NCBI GenBank assembly: GCA_017849575.1
Contig: JAFIGV010000014.1
Coordinates: 124,001 to 188,000, forward strand
DNA length: 64,000 nt
Direction of reading: 5' to 3'
Source of the DNA: Flavipsychrobacter sp.
Lineage (GTDB): Bacteria; Bacteroidota; Bacteroidia; Chitinophagales; Chitinophagaceae
The stretch's first letter is position 1. Every line of letters begins with the position of its first letter. The notes under the pieces were generated by a model that saw nothing but the letters and a program-made list of their open reading frames with translations, had not been told where the DNA came from and ran no database searches. The position numbers and the translations under genes were made by a program. Positions 9,270-18,817 of this stretch are shown piece by piece.

Positions 9270-12200
9270 ATGAAATTCTCACACTTACACAATCATACTC
9301 AGTTTTCCCTGCTCGACGGGGCTTCCAATATTTCGAGGCTTTTCGATAAGGCAGCCAAAGATGAAATGCCAGCTATGGCGATTACCGACCACGGCAATAT
9401 GTTTGGTGTGTTTGAATTTGTAGCAGAAGCCTGGAAGAATAAGAAAGTAGTCGGTACCACCGCCGAAGGTAAGGACATCACGGAGCCGGTGGTAAAGCCT
9501 GTGATTGGTTGTGAATTTTACCTTGTTGAAAACCGGCACAAGCGTCAGTTTTCGCGCGATGAAAAAGATCAGCGCTTCCACCAACTGCTGCTGGCAAAGG
9601 ATGAAACAGGCTATAAGAATCTGGTAAAGCTCTGTTCCCTGGGCTTTATGGAAGGACTCTATGGAAAATATCCACGCATTGATAAAGAGCTGGTGCAGCA
9701 ATACCACGAAGGACTGATTGCCACCACCTGTTGTCTCGGTGCATCGGTTCCCCGCACTATTCTAAAAAAAGGAGAAGAAGCGGGCGAAATAGAATTTAAA
9801 TGGTGGCTCGATCTGTTTGGTGACGATTACTATGTAGAATTTCAAAGACACGAAATTCCCGAGCAGATCAAAGTAAATGATGTATTGGTAAAATTTGCGC
9901 GTAAGTACAAGGTGCCCATCATCGCTTCCAACGATTCGCATTATGTAGATCGTGAAGATGCCAATGCCCACGACATTCTGCTGTGTATCAATACGGGCGA
10001 AAAACAAAGTACGCCCAGCAACAAAGACTTTGCCGACGACGATGAGCTGCGCCCCAAAGACACACGCTTTGCCTTTTACAACGATCAGTTTTATTTTAAG
10101 AACACGCAGGAAATGTCTTCCGTGTTTCAGGATATTCCGGAGGCAATAGACAATACCAACCTTATTGTTGAAAAGATAAAACCGTTGAAGCTGGAGCGCG
10201 AAATACTGCTCCCCCACTTTAAAGTACCTCAGGAATTTCACGACGATCAGGATGCCTTTCTCGAACACCTTACCTGGACAGGCGCCAAAGACCGCTACCG
10301 CGATCTCACCCCCGAAATAGAAGAGCGCATTCGCTTTGAGCTGTTCACCATCAAGACCATGGGCTTCGCGGGCTACTTTCTCATTGTTGCCGACTTTATC
10401 AAAGCGGGTCGCGACCTCGGTGTGTTTGTAGGTCCGGGACGCGGATCTGCTGCGGGCTCAGCGGTGGCTTATTGTATCGGCATCACCAATATTGATCCTA
10501 TAAAATACAATCTGCTGTTTGAGCGCTTTCTTAATCCCGAGCGTAAGAGCATGCCGGATATAGATACCGACTTCGACGATGTGGGCAGGCAAAAAGTGAT
10601 AGACTATGTGGTAAACAAATATGGCAAAAATCAGGTAGCGCACATCATTACCTATGGCACCATGGCGGCGAAAATGTCCATAAAGGATGTAGCCCGCGTG
10701 CTCGATCTGCCCCTGCAGGATGCCAATGCCCTGGCAAAGCTTGTACCCGAAAAGCCTGGCATATCACTAAAGCGCGTACTCCATGCACCGCTAAAAGGTG
10801 AAAAATCGCTGGAAGAAAAAGAAGGACTTGGCGCCGAAGAATTTGAACAGATCAATGCCATCCGCGAGCTGTATAACAATGAGAACCGACCCGAATCGCG
10901 GGTGCTGCACGAAGCCGAAAAGCTGGAAGGCTCTGTCCGCAATACCGGCATCCACGCAGCGGGCATCATCATTGCCCCAAAAGACCTTTCAGAATTGATA
11001 CCCGTAGCCACCAACAAAGATGTGGAACTGCTGATCACACAGTTTGAAGGAAATGTGATCGAAAATGCCGGTGTGATCAAGATGGACTTTCTGGGACTGA
11101 AAACCCTCACCATCATCAAAGACGCACTGGCACTCATTAAAAGAAACTACGGACTGGAAATAGATATTGACGCTATTCCACTCGATGACCTCACGACTTA
11201 CGAACTCTATCAGCGTGGCGAAACCAACGGTACTTTTCAGTTTGAAAGTCCGGGGATGCAGAAATATCTCCGCGAGCTCCGTCCCGATAAATTTGCCGAC
11301 CTCATTGCCATGAATGCGCTCTACCGTCCGGGACCGCTAGAGTACATTCCCAACTTCATAAAGCGCAAACACGGCGAAGAACCCATTACCTACGACCTGC
11401 CGGAGATGGAAGAATATCTTTCCGATACTTATGGCATTACCGTATATCAGGAGCAGGTGATGCTATTGTCGCAAAAACTTGCCGGTTTTAGCAAGGGCGA
11501 TGCGGATGTACTGCGCAAGGCGATGGGTAAAAAGCAGAAGGCGGTGCTCGACAAAATGAAGAGCCAGTTTGTAGAAGGTGCCAAAGCCAAGGGACACCCT
11601 GAGGACAAGCTCAATAAAATATGGACCGACTGGGAAGCCTTTGCGCAATATGCCTTCAACAAATCGCACTCCACCTGCTATGCCTTTGTTGCTTACCAAA
11701 CCGCTTATCTTAAGGCGCACTACCCTTCCGAGTACATGGCGGCGGTGCTCAACAACCAGGGCAATATTGACAAGATCAAGTTCTACATGGAAGAATGCCA
11801 GCGCATGGGTTTGCAGGTATTGGGTCCGGATGTGAACGAATCGCTGAAAGGATTTTCGGTAAATAAAGAAGGCATCGTAAGGTTTGGGCTCAATGCCATC
11901 AAAGGCGTGGGCGAAGCTGCTGTGGAAGATGTGATTGCCGAGCGCGAAAGCAACGGACCTTATGTTACGGTATTCGATTTTATTCAGCGCGTCAATCAGC
12001 GTACGGTAAATAAGAGAACGTTGGAAAACCTGGTGCTTGCCGGTGCGCTCGATTGCTTTAAAGATATGCACCGCGCCCAGTATTTCTTTGCTCCACCCAC
12101 CGACCCCAAGACCGGACTCGAGCGACTTGTAGCCTTTGGCAATCAGTTTCAGGCAAGTGCTACTTTGGCTACCAACAGCCTTTTTGGCGAGATGGCAATG

Positions 12201-12878
12201 CCCGATGTGAAGCCGCCCGTCATTCCCCTCTGCGAACCCTGGACCCTACCCGAGCTCCTCGACCGCGAAAAAGAAGTGATCGGCATCTACCTCAGCGCTC
12301 ACCCACTCGATGGTTTTAAATTTGAGATGGAGCATTTCAATTTTTTACCCCTCTCCGAACTCGAAAACAACAAGGGACGAAGTGTGCGCATAGCCGGCTT
12401 TGTGACCGATGCGGCGCATATGACCACCAAGAAAGGCAGTAAATTCGGCAAGTTTATCCTCAACGATTATTCCGGCAACCATGAAGTAGTACTGTGGCAG
12501 GAAGACTATGTAAAGTACAATCAGTTTATAGACAACGGGCAGAAGCTGATGATGCAAGGCGCTTACCAGCAAAACGAATGGCGCGGCAACTGGGAATTTA
12601 AAGTTCATCAGGTAATGCTGCTGGAAAACGTGCGCAAGACACTCATTAAGCGAATGAAGCTATCCATACCCGTGCAGCAACTCAATGCCGATGTGCTTGT
12701 CTTTCTGCAACAAAACTTCAAGCAACATCAGGGAAAGACCGACGTTGTTTTTCATATCCACGACGAAGAAAATAATATCTCTTTGAAAACCCACAACTTC
12801 AAGCTCGACCTCAATGACGATTTCCTCCAGTTTCTGGCAGCCAACGAAGCCATTGGCTTTGCTATAGAAGCGGTGTAG
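9270..12878 (+). CDS. dnaE: DNA polymerase III alpha subunit
   Basis: Replicative C-family DNA polymerase, 1202 residues from MKFSHLHNHTQFSLLDG, whose start matches the conserved PHP domain beginning (an upstream in-frame ATG at 9237 adds 11 unsupported residues). Domains: N-terminal PHP; palm with GRGSAAGSAVAY and the catalytic acidic motif MPDIDTDFDD near residue 430; fingers and helix-hairpin-helix region (FGLNAIKGVGEAAVEDV); C-terminal OB fold (SVRIAGFVTDAAHMTTKKG). Length fits DnaE1. It acts at the replication fork with the beta clamp and clamp loader. Flanking genes are unrelated; it appears to be a single-gene unit. Confidence 0.97.
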   Translation: MKFSHLHNHTQFSLLDGASNISRLFDKAAKDEMPAMAITDHGNMFGVFEFVAEAWKNKKVVGTTAEGKDITEPVVKPVIGCEFYLVENRHKRQFSRDEKDQRFHQLLLAKDETGYKNLVKLCSLGFMEGLYGKYPRIDKELVQQYHEGLIATTCCLGASVPRTILKKGEEAGEIEFKWWLDLFGDDYYVEFQRHEIPEQIKVNDVLVKFARKYKVPIIASNDSHYVDREDANAHDILLCINTGEKQSTPSNKDFADDDELRPKDTRFAFYNDQFYFKNTQEMSSVFQDIPEAIDNTNLIVEKIKPLKLEREILLPHFKVPQEFHDDQDAFLEHLTWTGAKDRYRDLTPEIEERIRFELFTIKTMGFAGYFLIVADFIKAGRDLGVFVGPGRGSAAGSAVAYCIGITNIDPIKYNLLFERFLNPERKSMPDIDTDFDDVGRQKVIDYVVNKYGKNQVAHIITYGTMAAKMSIKDVARVLDLPLQDANALAKLVPEKPGISLKRVLHAPLKGEKSLEEKEGLGAEEFEQINAIRELYNNENRPESRVLHEAEKLEGSVRNTGIHAAGIIIAPKDLSELIPVATNKDVELLITQFEGNVIENAGVIKMDFLGLKTLTIIKDALALIKRNYGLEIDIDAIPLDDLTTYELYQRGETNGTFQFESPGMQKYLRELRPDKFADLIAMNALYRPGPLEYIPNFIKRKHGEEPITYDLPEMEEYLSDTYGITVYQEQVMLLSQKLAGFSKGDADVLRKAMGKKQKAVLDKMKSQFVEGAKAKGHPEDKLNKIWTDWEAFAQYAFNKSHSTCYAFVAYQTAYLKAHYPSEYMAAVLNNQGNIDKIKFYMEECQRMGLQVLGPDVNESLKGFSVNKEGIVRFGLNAIKGVGEAAVEDVIAERESNGPYVTVFDFIQRVNQRTVNKRTLENLVLAGALDCFKDMHRAQYFFAPPTDPKTGLERLVAFGNQFQASATLATNSLFGEMAMPDVKPPVIPLCEPWTLPELLDREKEVIGIYLSAHPLDGFKFEMEHFNFLPLSELENNKGRSVRIAGFVTDAAHMTTKKGSKFGKFILNDYSGNHEVVLWQEDYVKYNQFIDNGQKLMMQGAYQQNEWRGNWEFKVHQVMLLENVRKTLIKRMKLSIPVQQLNADVLVFLQQNFKQHQGKTDVVFHIHDEENNISLKTHNFKLDLNDDFLQFLAANEAIGFAIEAV

Positions 12879-13021
12879 AAAGTGGAAGGGATAGTGAGTT
12901 TTGTGCAATTGGGTACCTGCGATGTAGAGCCTAATCATTGGCGGGTGCCGACTTCAAATTTTTGGAGGATTGGTGTATATTTCAGTTAGGGTTGTTGGTC
13001 ATTTTATCGGATACCTTCATC

Positions 13022-13489
13022 ATGGCACTTAAACAATTAATATGGCTGCTAGTTTTTCCGTTGACTATCATCCTGTTTGGAACAATCACGAAGTGGTGGT
13101 ATGTCTTGCCGGTTGACGCACCTGACACTATGATGATTGGATTTCCTTTAGCTTTTACTAGTGACGGATGGCATACTTCTATGTCATGTCAAATATTTTT
13201 ACTTGAGTTTGTAGTTGACTTCTTTGTGTATTTCTCAGGATGTTTTCTGATTGGATTTCTTATCACTCGCAATCTGACAAGGGTTTCTATCCCTAGGTGG
13301 GTGACAGGACTTTTATGGACTGTTTCAACAATGATTTTTTCTGTTGCAGTATTTTTTGCAAGTTTTCCGGAACATACTTCTGAAATCAAAAGAGATTGGG
13401 AAAGACAGGTTTTGGCTACAGGCTTTAAATTCATATGGACACATCAAGACAGACCCGATTTTACAAATTATGATACAAACAAAAAATAA
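13022..13489 (+). CDS. Small membrane protein of unknown function
   Basis: 155 residues from MALKQLIWLLVFPLTII. Three clear hydrophobic segments (about 5-22, 60-80 and 95-118) suggest an inner membrane protein with a charged C-terminal tail (WERQVLATGFKFIWTH, ending NYDTNKK). I recognise no family. The region is AT-richer than dnaE, suggesting later acquisition. An earlier in-frame ATG at 12938 is possible but would put an uncharacteristic leader before the first helix. Confidence 0.55.
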   Translation: MALKQLIWLLVFPLTIILFGTITKWWYVLPVDAPDTMMIGFPLAFTSDGWHTSMSCQIFLLEFVVDFFVYFSGCFLIGFLITRNLTRVSIPRWVTGLLWTVSTMIFSVAVFFASFPEHTSEIKRDWERQVLATGFKFIWTHQDRPDFTNYDTNKK

Positions 13490-13553
13490 GCGAACGTATC
13501 AGATAGGTTTGTTGCTGTGCTGACTGACAATACGCAGCCTCAACATTTGTTCG

Positions 13554-13616
13554 TCTGTTGTCCGACATGTTAGCGAAGCGCATGTCGAACTCAGGGATGA
13601 GGCGGATTTGTAATCC
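13554..13616. repeat. 63-bp REP-like repeat, copy 1
   Basis: TCTGTTGTCCGACATG...TTGTAATCC recurs at 17402-17464 with a single mismatch. It contains the inverted pair CGACATG/CATGTCG around TTAGCGAAGCG and, at its 3' end, GCGGATTTGTAATCC, which in copy 2 is a full palindrome (GCGGAT-TTGTA-ATCCGC). Here the copy runs into the remains of a toxin gene. Confidence 0.8.
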
Positions 13617-13734
13617 TCATCTGGTAATAGCTACCCACGGTTTCATAAAGAAGGTTGACAAAGTTCCGGCAAACGAAATTGACCGGGCGATACGACTGAG
13701 AAACCAATATTTCTATAACAATCAAAAAAGGTAA
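13597..13734 (+). pseudogene. HigB/RelE-type toxin, C-terminal remnant joined to a REP repeat
   Basis: A 45-codon frame whose last 35 residues (ATHGFIKKVDKVPANEID...) are the typical C-terminal end of phage-derived Gp49/HigB-like RelE-superfamily toxins, which are normally about 105-115 residues. The 5' two thirds is missing and is replaced by the 63-bp repeat, which even supplies an ATG at 13597 in the same frame. The stop is 5 nt before the HigA-like antitoxin gene, the usual toxin-first order. The remnant lacks most of the fold and should be inactive. Confidence 0.72.
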
Positions 13735-13738
13735 TCCT

Positions 13739-14065
13739 ATGGCAACTAAACAATTGAAAACTTACTCACTTGCCGAGATGAAAGACATGCATATCGGCAA
13801 AGTCGGGTCAATGGAACGAGACGACTACGAATATGAACTTCGAATGGAGGTTTTAGGAAAAATGATAAAAGCCGCCAGACAAGAAAGAAATTTGACACAG
13901 GAAGAACTCGGAAAACTTGTTGGAGTTCAAAAAGCTCAGATATCAAAGCTTGAAAGCAGTGCCAACAGTGCGACAATAGACACCAATATAAAAGTGTTTA
14001 AAGCACTGAAAGCAGAGATCAATTTTAACGTAAAACTTGAAGACAACTTTGTCAAACTAGCCTGA
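13739..14065 (+). CDS. XRE-family antitoxin (HigA-like), now without an intact toxin
   Basis: 108 residues with a helix-turn-helix at about 40-95: MIKAARQERNLTQEELGKLVGVQKAQISKLESSANSATIDT... This HTH plus a C-terminal KVFKALKAEINFNVKL is the standard antitoxin form that follows RelE/HigB toxins encoded just upstream. Such proteins bind the toxin and repress their own promoter. The upstream toxin is truncated, so this is an orphan antitoxin, which may persist as an anti-toxin decoy or be decaying. Confidence 0.85.
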   Translation: MATKQLKTYSLAEMKDMHIGKVGSMERDDYEYELRMEVLGKMIKAARQERNLTQEELGKLVGVQKAQISKLESSANSATIDTNIKVFKALKAEINFNVKLEDNFVKLA

Positions 14066-14177
14066 TCTAGACAGTCTTGGTGGCTGCTTTTTAGAGATTC
14101 CATCATAACTATAGTTGCCGAATTTCTGTCTCCTGAGGCAAAAAATAACGCTGCGAAAAAACAACAAACTTCTGCCT

Positions 14178-14714
14178 ATGATGACGCGCTATATTTTGAT
14201 TCCCGTGGCTGCGGTATTACTACTCACCACATTTGCCGCTTGTTCGTCCCGTACTATACCCGAGGGTGCAACCGCCATTCGCCCATTTGAGAAGGAGAAA
14301 TACCTGGGCAAATGGTATGAGATCGCGCGGCTCGACTTTAAGTACGAAAAAGACCTCAACAATACCACCGCCGAATATTCTGTACGAGAAGACGGACTCA
14401 TTGCCGTGCAAAACAGAGGCTACAATACCCAAAAAGGCAAGTGGGAACAAGCAACCGGCAAGGCAAAATTTGTGAAGAGCGAAGATGTGGCGATGCTGGA
14501 GGTTTCCTTTTTCGGACCTTTTTACGCCGGCTATAATGTCATTGCGCTCGATAAGGATTATCAGTATGCGCTCGTAGCAGGTGAAAGCCTGAAATATCTC
14601 TGGATCTTGTCCAGACAAAAAACTATCCCCGCCGATATCAAAGCACAATACCTGAAAATCGCCGAAAGCATTGGCTACAATACTTCCGAGCTATTATGGG
14701 TGAAGCATGATTAG
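14178..14714 (+). CDS. Outer-membrane lipocalin lipoprotein (Blc-like)
   Basis: 178 residues from the ATG at 14178. The N-terminus MMTRYILIPVAAVLLLTTFAACSS is a lipoprotein signal with the acylated cysteine at residue 22. The mature part has the lipocalin signature EKEKYLGKWYEIARLDFKYE, where GKWYEIAR is the conserved GxW block, then YNTQKGKWEQATGKAKF and YALVAGESLKYLWILSR. Bacterial lipocalins bind fatty acids or lysophospholipids at the outer membrane. Length matches Blc. An upstream in-frame start at 14115 would spoil the signal peptide. No operon partner is evident. Confidence 0.9.
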   Translation: MMTRYILIPVAAVLLLTTFAACSSRTIPEGATAIRPFEKEKYLGKWYEIARLDFKYEKDLNNTTAEYSVREDGLIAVQNRGYNTQKGKWEQATGKAKFVKSEDVAMLEVSFFGPFYAGYNVIALDKDYQYALVAGESLKYLWILSRQKTIPADIKAQYLKIAESIGYNTSELLWVKHD

Positions 14715-14857
14715 CATTCGCATCAGGCAACTGAGAACCTCATTCAGATTTCATTACAAATGGTAATTTCGAAAGCATGAGGAATGGAGACATCAAACAC
14801 GCCGCCCGACGAATACTCAACACGAAATTTCCGATAAAGGCATCGGCAGGTGCTTCG

Positions 14858-15958
14858 ATGAAACATTTGAGGATTGTAAAAATATCCGTCCTCACATGCC
14901 TCGCTTCTATTTCGAGCCTGTCTTTACTTGGTCAAAGTAAGAACACATGGATCGCTTTTTTGAATAAAGACTCCACTTTAATTGGCTACAAAGACCATAA
15001 TGGCGCTGTAAAAATTGAACCAAAATTTGAGAACTTCACGAGCGCTATTAGGTTTGACGACATCATTGCAGCTATAGAAGAAAGACGCGGTAAATGGAGC
15101 AGTTATTATCTCACAAAATCGGGTAACGTTGTTGGGATGGACAGTTTATACTTTATCGACAATATTCCTGATTGTGAAAGTGAAGGCTTTATTCGCTTCA
15201 GTGACAAAAAAACCGGAAATGTAGGCATGTTTGACCGAACGGGAAAAGTGGCAATCCCGGCAATTTATAATTACCTGACGAATGTGAGGAACGGGATGAT
15301 AACAGGTCTTAGAGGAGCCGAAAAAAAGCTTACTGACGGTGGCGAGCATTATCAGTGGATCGGTGGTCGGGAGTTCCTTATTGACACAAGCAATCATATT
15401 TTGATTGAAGATTTTGCATCTTCCCATCATTTAAACTTTTTCACACTCGAAAAGAGTAAAGCACCCCATCCAGACACCATACGAAAATCCTTTCTGGCTA
15501 CCGATGGCTTCTACTATTCATTTGTAGACTTTGAAAAAGAATTCAAGCAATGGCTGGCACAAGACCTCTTAAACAATCTGACTGTGGATAGGTTGATTGC
15601 TAATTCATATGATACAATTGTGTGGGAATCAGCTAGAGGATGGAAAAAGTCGGCTAGCGAAAAACTGATTACGAACAACTACAGCACCCTAAAAAACGGA
15701 TTGCTGAAAATGCTTTTACCGAAAACGGAGTATCTTATTTCGCTCGATGGACTCAATCCCTATTTGTTGGAAACCACTGAATTTGAGCAATATTTCAACA
15801 ATTGTGGCGAGCCAAAGGATTGGATCTATCCTACGATGTCCGTAATTATTTTTGACGGTGCTGAACGAAAGCAGACGCAAAATCATTACGAATTTTTGCG
15901 GACAGACAAGGGCTATAAATTGATTAGTTTGACTATGCGAAATGCGAAATTGCAATAG
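14858..15958 (+). CDS. Secreted WG-repeat protein
   Basis: 366 residues from ATG 14858. The N-terminus (MKHLRIVKISVLTCLASISSLSLLGQ) is a signal peptide. The first half has WG-type repeat features: IGYKDHNGAVKIEPKFENF, then a divergent repeat ending YLTKSGNVVGMDSLYF, then VGMFDRTGKVAIPAIYNY, where an acidic/gly-x-hydrophobic repeat forms beta hairpins. The C-terminal half (about 200-366) is not recognised. WG-repeat proteins are common in Bacteroidetes and are of largely unknown role. Periplasmic or surface location is inferred. Confidence 0.65.
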   Translation: MKHLRIVKISVLTCLASISSLSLLGQSKNTWIAFLNKDSTLIGYKDHNGAVKIEPKFENFTSAIRFDDIIAAIEERRGKWSSYYLTKSGNVVGMDSLYFIDNIPDCESEGFIRFSDKKTGNVGMFDRTGKVAIPAIYNYLTNVRNGMITGLRGAEKKLTDGGEHYQWIGGREFLIDTSNHILIEDFASSHHLNFFTLEKSKAPHPDTIRKSFLATDGFYYSFVDFEKEFKQWLAQDLLNNLTVDRLIANSYDTIVWESARGWKKSASEKLITNNYSTLKNGLLKMLLPKTEYLISLDGLNPYLLETTEFEQYFNNCGEPKDWIYPTMSVIIFDGAERKQTQNHYEFLRTDKGYKLISLTMRNAKLQ

Positions 15959-16033
15959 CAAATTCACTGGAAGTAGTTTCGGAACTCGGGCGGGCTAAAA
16001 TGTTTCCATTAAAGCACATCAGTTAATCCCCAT

Positions 16034-17191
16034 ATGAACCCAAATGAAAAATCTGTGCTGGCGAACAGGCAAATAAAATTGGAGAAACCAGTTCAGCAAA
16101 AATTTTTCGGGCTAGACCATCTGAGAGCATTGGCAATTCTGCTTGTTTTTCTTTTCCATTACATTATTCTTAGCAGTGGAATGCCTGAATGGCTACCCTA
16201 CCTGGCAACCTTTGGATGGACCGGGGTAGATCTTTTCTTTGTACTAAGCGGCTTTTTGATTTCATCTCAACTCTTTGCTCAAATCAAAAGAGGCAAGAAA
16301 ATAGGGTTGAAACAGTTTTTCCTAAAGCGTTTCTTTAGAATTGTTCCGGCTTATCTGGTAACCTTGGGACTTTATTTCTGCTTCCCTTTTTTTCGGGAAA
16401 AAGAAAGTTTACCGCCGCTATGGAAGTTTCTAACCTTTACACAAAACATCGGGCTGAACCTGAAAGATTTTGGAACATTTTCTCACGCATGGTCGCTTTG
16501 TGTAGAAGAACATTTTTATTTTTTCCTTCCTATTACACTTGTCTTGCTGCAAACTACCCAAAGCCTGAAAAGATCGTATTGGATTTTGATCGCCATGTTT
16601 TTGGCTGGTTTTCTGGTAAGATTATACAGCTTTAATGAGCTTTATGTTCCCAAAAAGGAATATTCAAATAGCTGGATATACTGGTACAAATACATTTACT
16701 ACCCTACTTACACACGTCTCGACGGACTTTTGGTTGGTATCTCTATTGCTGGTGTTTATCAGTTTTTACCAAGGCTTTGGGATAAAATAGCGCGATACGG
16801 TAACCTGTTTATTGTTTTAAGTTTGGCGGTTTTGGTTGCTGCCTTTTTTCTTTGTGAAGAGCCGATGGGTTTCAACGCATCCATTTTCGGGTTTTCCCTC
16901 ATTGCCATCGGCTATGGTCTGATGGTTGTTGGGGCAGTAAGTCCTACAAGCTTTTTATACAGGTGGAATTCAAAAATAACCCGCTGGTTAGCGACGCTGT
17001 CTTATGCCATTTACCTCAGCCACAAAGCCGTGATACATATGACACATCATTTGCTTTCCGGCTTCAGCCTTGATGCTAATTTGATGCTTTTGGTTTCTAT
17101 GGTCACTTGCATAGCTTTCGCAATATTGCTTCACATCTTCGTCGAAAAACCATTTATGAGGTTACGCGCCGGAATAATGGAACACATTTAG
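16034..17191 (+). CDS. Acyltransferase 3 (OafA/YrhL-type) membrane protein
   Basis: 385-residue integral membrane acyltransferase with about ten hydrophobic helices. The N-terminal block FFGLDHLRALAILLVFLFHY and GWTGVDLFFVLSGFLIS are the hallmark of family AT3, with the conserved RA and FFVLSGFL motifs; FFLKRFFRIVPAYLV follows. Members transfer acyl groups, often acetyl, to cell-surface glycans or antibiotics. The acceptor cannot be told from sequence. The gene stands alone with no glycan cluster beside it. Confidence 0.9.
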   Translation: MNPNEKSVLANRQIKLEKPVQQKFFGLDHLRALAILLVFLFHYIILSSGMPEWLPYLATFGWTGVDLFFVLSGFLISSQLFAQIKRGKKIGLKQFFLKRFFRIVPAYLVTLGLYFCFPFFREKESLPPLWKFLTFTQNIGLNLKDFGTFSHAWSLCVEEHFYFFLPITLVLLQTTQSLKRSYWILIAMFLAGFLVRLYSFNELYVPKKEYSNSWIYWYKYIYYPTYTRLDGLLVGISIAGVYQFLPRLWDKIARYGNLFIVLSLAVLVAAFFLCEEPMGFNASIFGFSLIAIGYGLMVVGAVSPTSFLYRWNSKITRWLATLSYAIYLSHKAVIHMTHHLLSGFSLDANLMLLVSMVTCIAFAILLHIFVEKPFMRLRAGIMEHI

Positions 17192-17401
17192 GGTCAGTTG
17201 CCACCGTCGTTCAGGTTTCGAACCCGGGCTTTATATTCTCCGCTATAGAAACGAGAAAGGCATTTATTATTATAAGATCGTCAAGTATTAGTGACTAATA
17301 AGAGGTATTCGATGAACATCCCGGAATTGCAGGTTTTGTTGATGGAATATTTGTTTTTCCTTTTTGGACGTTTGGCAGTTTTGTAAATAGTTTGTAATGA
17401 C

Positions 17402-17464
17402 TCTGTTGTTCGACATGTTAGCGAAGCGCATGTCGAACTCAGGGATGAGGCGGATTTGTAATCC
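17402..17464. repeat. 63-bp REP-like repeat, copy 2
   Basis: Differs from the copy at 13554-13616 by one base. Ends in the palindrome GCGGAT-TTGTA-ATCCGC (17450-17466). It lies in the 17192-17694 interval, for which I see no other gene or signal. Confidence 0.8.
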
Positions 17465-17694
17465 GCTTTTGTTCCAGAATCCTTTTCGCCAGTTATTCTT
17501 GGTTCAACGGACAACTTCACCGTTCACAAAGACCAAAGCTAAGTGCTCGTAAAAGTCTTGAGCGATTTCAAAAACTAACGCGGCAGTAAACATGAAATAT
17601 CATCGAGAATAAATTCCGCTGCGAGGTAATGCAGCTCCTTCATTCGTCACTAAAAACCAAATTGATTTTTAACTTGCAGCAAGACTTGTTCGTT

Positions 17695-18648
17695 ATGCCT
17701 AATTATGGCAAATACCCAATCCATCTGAAATTATTCTGTACACTGATTTCACTTTTCTTATCGCCGCCAGGTTTCGGTCAGCATTCAACGTTTCTGAAAA
17801 CTACAGGCAAGAAGCATCTGCACTATATAGTTTGCCGCAACGACAAGGTGATCGTCTATAAAATGGGCAGTTACTTCGACAAAGCTGGTAGCGGACCGGC
17901 TATTCTCAAAACAGACACTTTAACTTGCACTAACACAGATGAATGCAATGGCAAGTTTTTTACGCTCCTAAAGCGCGGACCATCTTATACCCTGATATCC
18001 GATAAAGGAAAAAAATTTAAAACTGAGGTAGAGCATGACTCAATTGTAACTACGGAATTGAACCATGCCTACTGTCTGAAAAGCTATTTTGACTTAAGCG
18101 ATCAACTAAACAAGGAATTTACCCTTTATCATTACACGTTCAGAAATGGCTATTATGTCTGGGAAAAGCATTCAAACAAATCGATCCGTCATGACGAATT
18201 TGTTGTACAGATAAACAGGGAAATTACCAGGATATACGACAGCATTTCGCAAATGCAGACGGCATTTTTAAATACAACAAATTTTATCACGGCCCATGCC
18301 GGACAAGCTTCCTACACAATTTTGAAGGACAGCATCAGCAGTTTACCCATAGACCACAGACCCGACAACGGCTACTTTGATGAATCAGTTTATCAAATGG
18401 CAAAAGCAAACCCAGAGTATTTTTACAAGCTCTTGCAGGACTTTCCGTCCCACAAAGTCTTTCTTTACTTCGCCGTTGACCACGACAAAAAACTGATCAA
18501 AAGCCTCAGACAAATAGAGGGCTATGACGACTTGAAAAGGGAATTCCTGAAAGAGTATAAAACAAATCGAGGCATGCTGTATAGAACTCTTGGCGGATAT
18601 GCAGTAACTATCGGGCTGATTACCTGGCTGATTGCGGCCCAACCCTGA
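17695..18648 (+). CDS. Predicted exported protein of unknown function
   Basis: 317 residues from ATG 17695. The N-terminus (MPNYGKYPIHLKLFCTLISLFLSPPGFGQ) resembles a signal peptide; an earlier in-frame ATG at 17629 would place a long leader before it. The body has no family that I recognise. The C-terminus (LYRTLGGYAVTIGLITWLIAAQP) is hydrophobic and may be a membrane anchor. Composition is AT-richer than neighbours. Confidence 0.5.
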   Translation: MPNYGKYPIHLKLFCTLISLFLSPPGFGQHSTFLKTTGKKHLHYIVCRNDKVIVYKMGSYFDKAGSGPAILKTDTLTCTNTDECNGKFFTLLKRGPSYTLISDKGKKFKTEVEHDSIVTTELNHAYCLKSYFDLSDQLNKEFTLYHYTFRNGYYVWEKHSNKSIRHDEFVVQINREITRIYDSISQMQTAFLNTTNFITAHAGQASYTILKDSISSLPIDHRPDNGYFDESVYQMAKANPEYFYKLLQDFPSHKVFLYFAVDHDKKLIKSLRQIEGYDDLKREFLKEYKTNRGMLYRTLGGYAVTIGLITWLIAAQP

Positions 18649-18817
18649 GACCTATAGCCATGGTAAAAATCTCACGGGTGATTGCTTAATACGTCATACT
18701 TCTATTGACAACAAACCGGGTCTCTGAGAGACACAATGGCCTGCGCTATCCGGCATCAATGGAAAAGAAACTGATTAAAATTGTTTTCCTCCGCCGCGTC
18801 AATTTCCTTCTTTCAGT

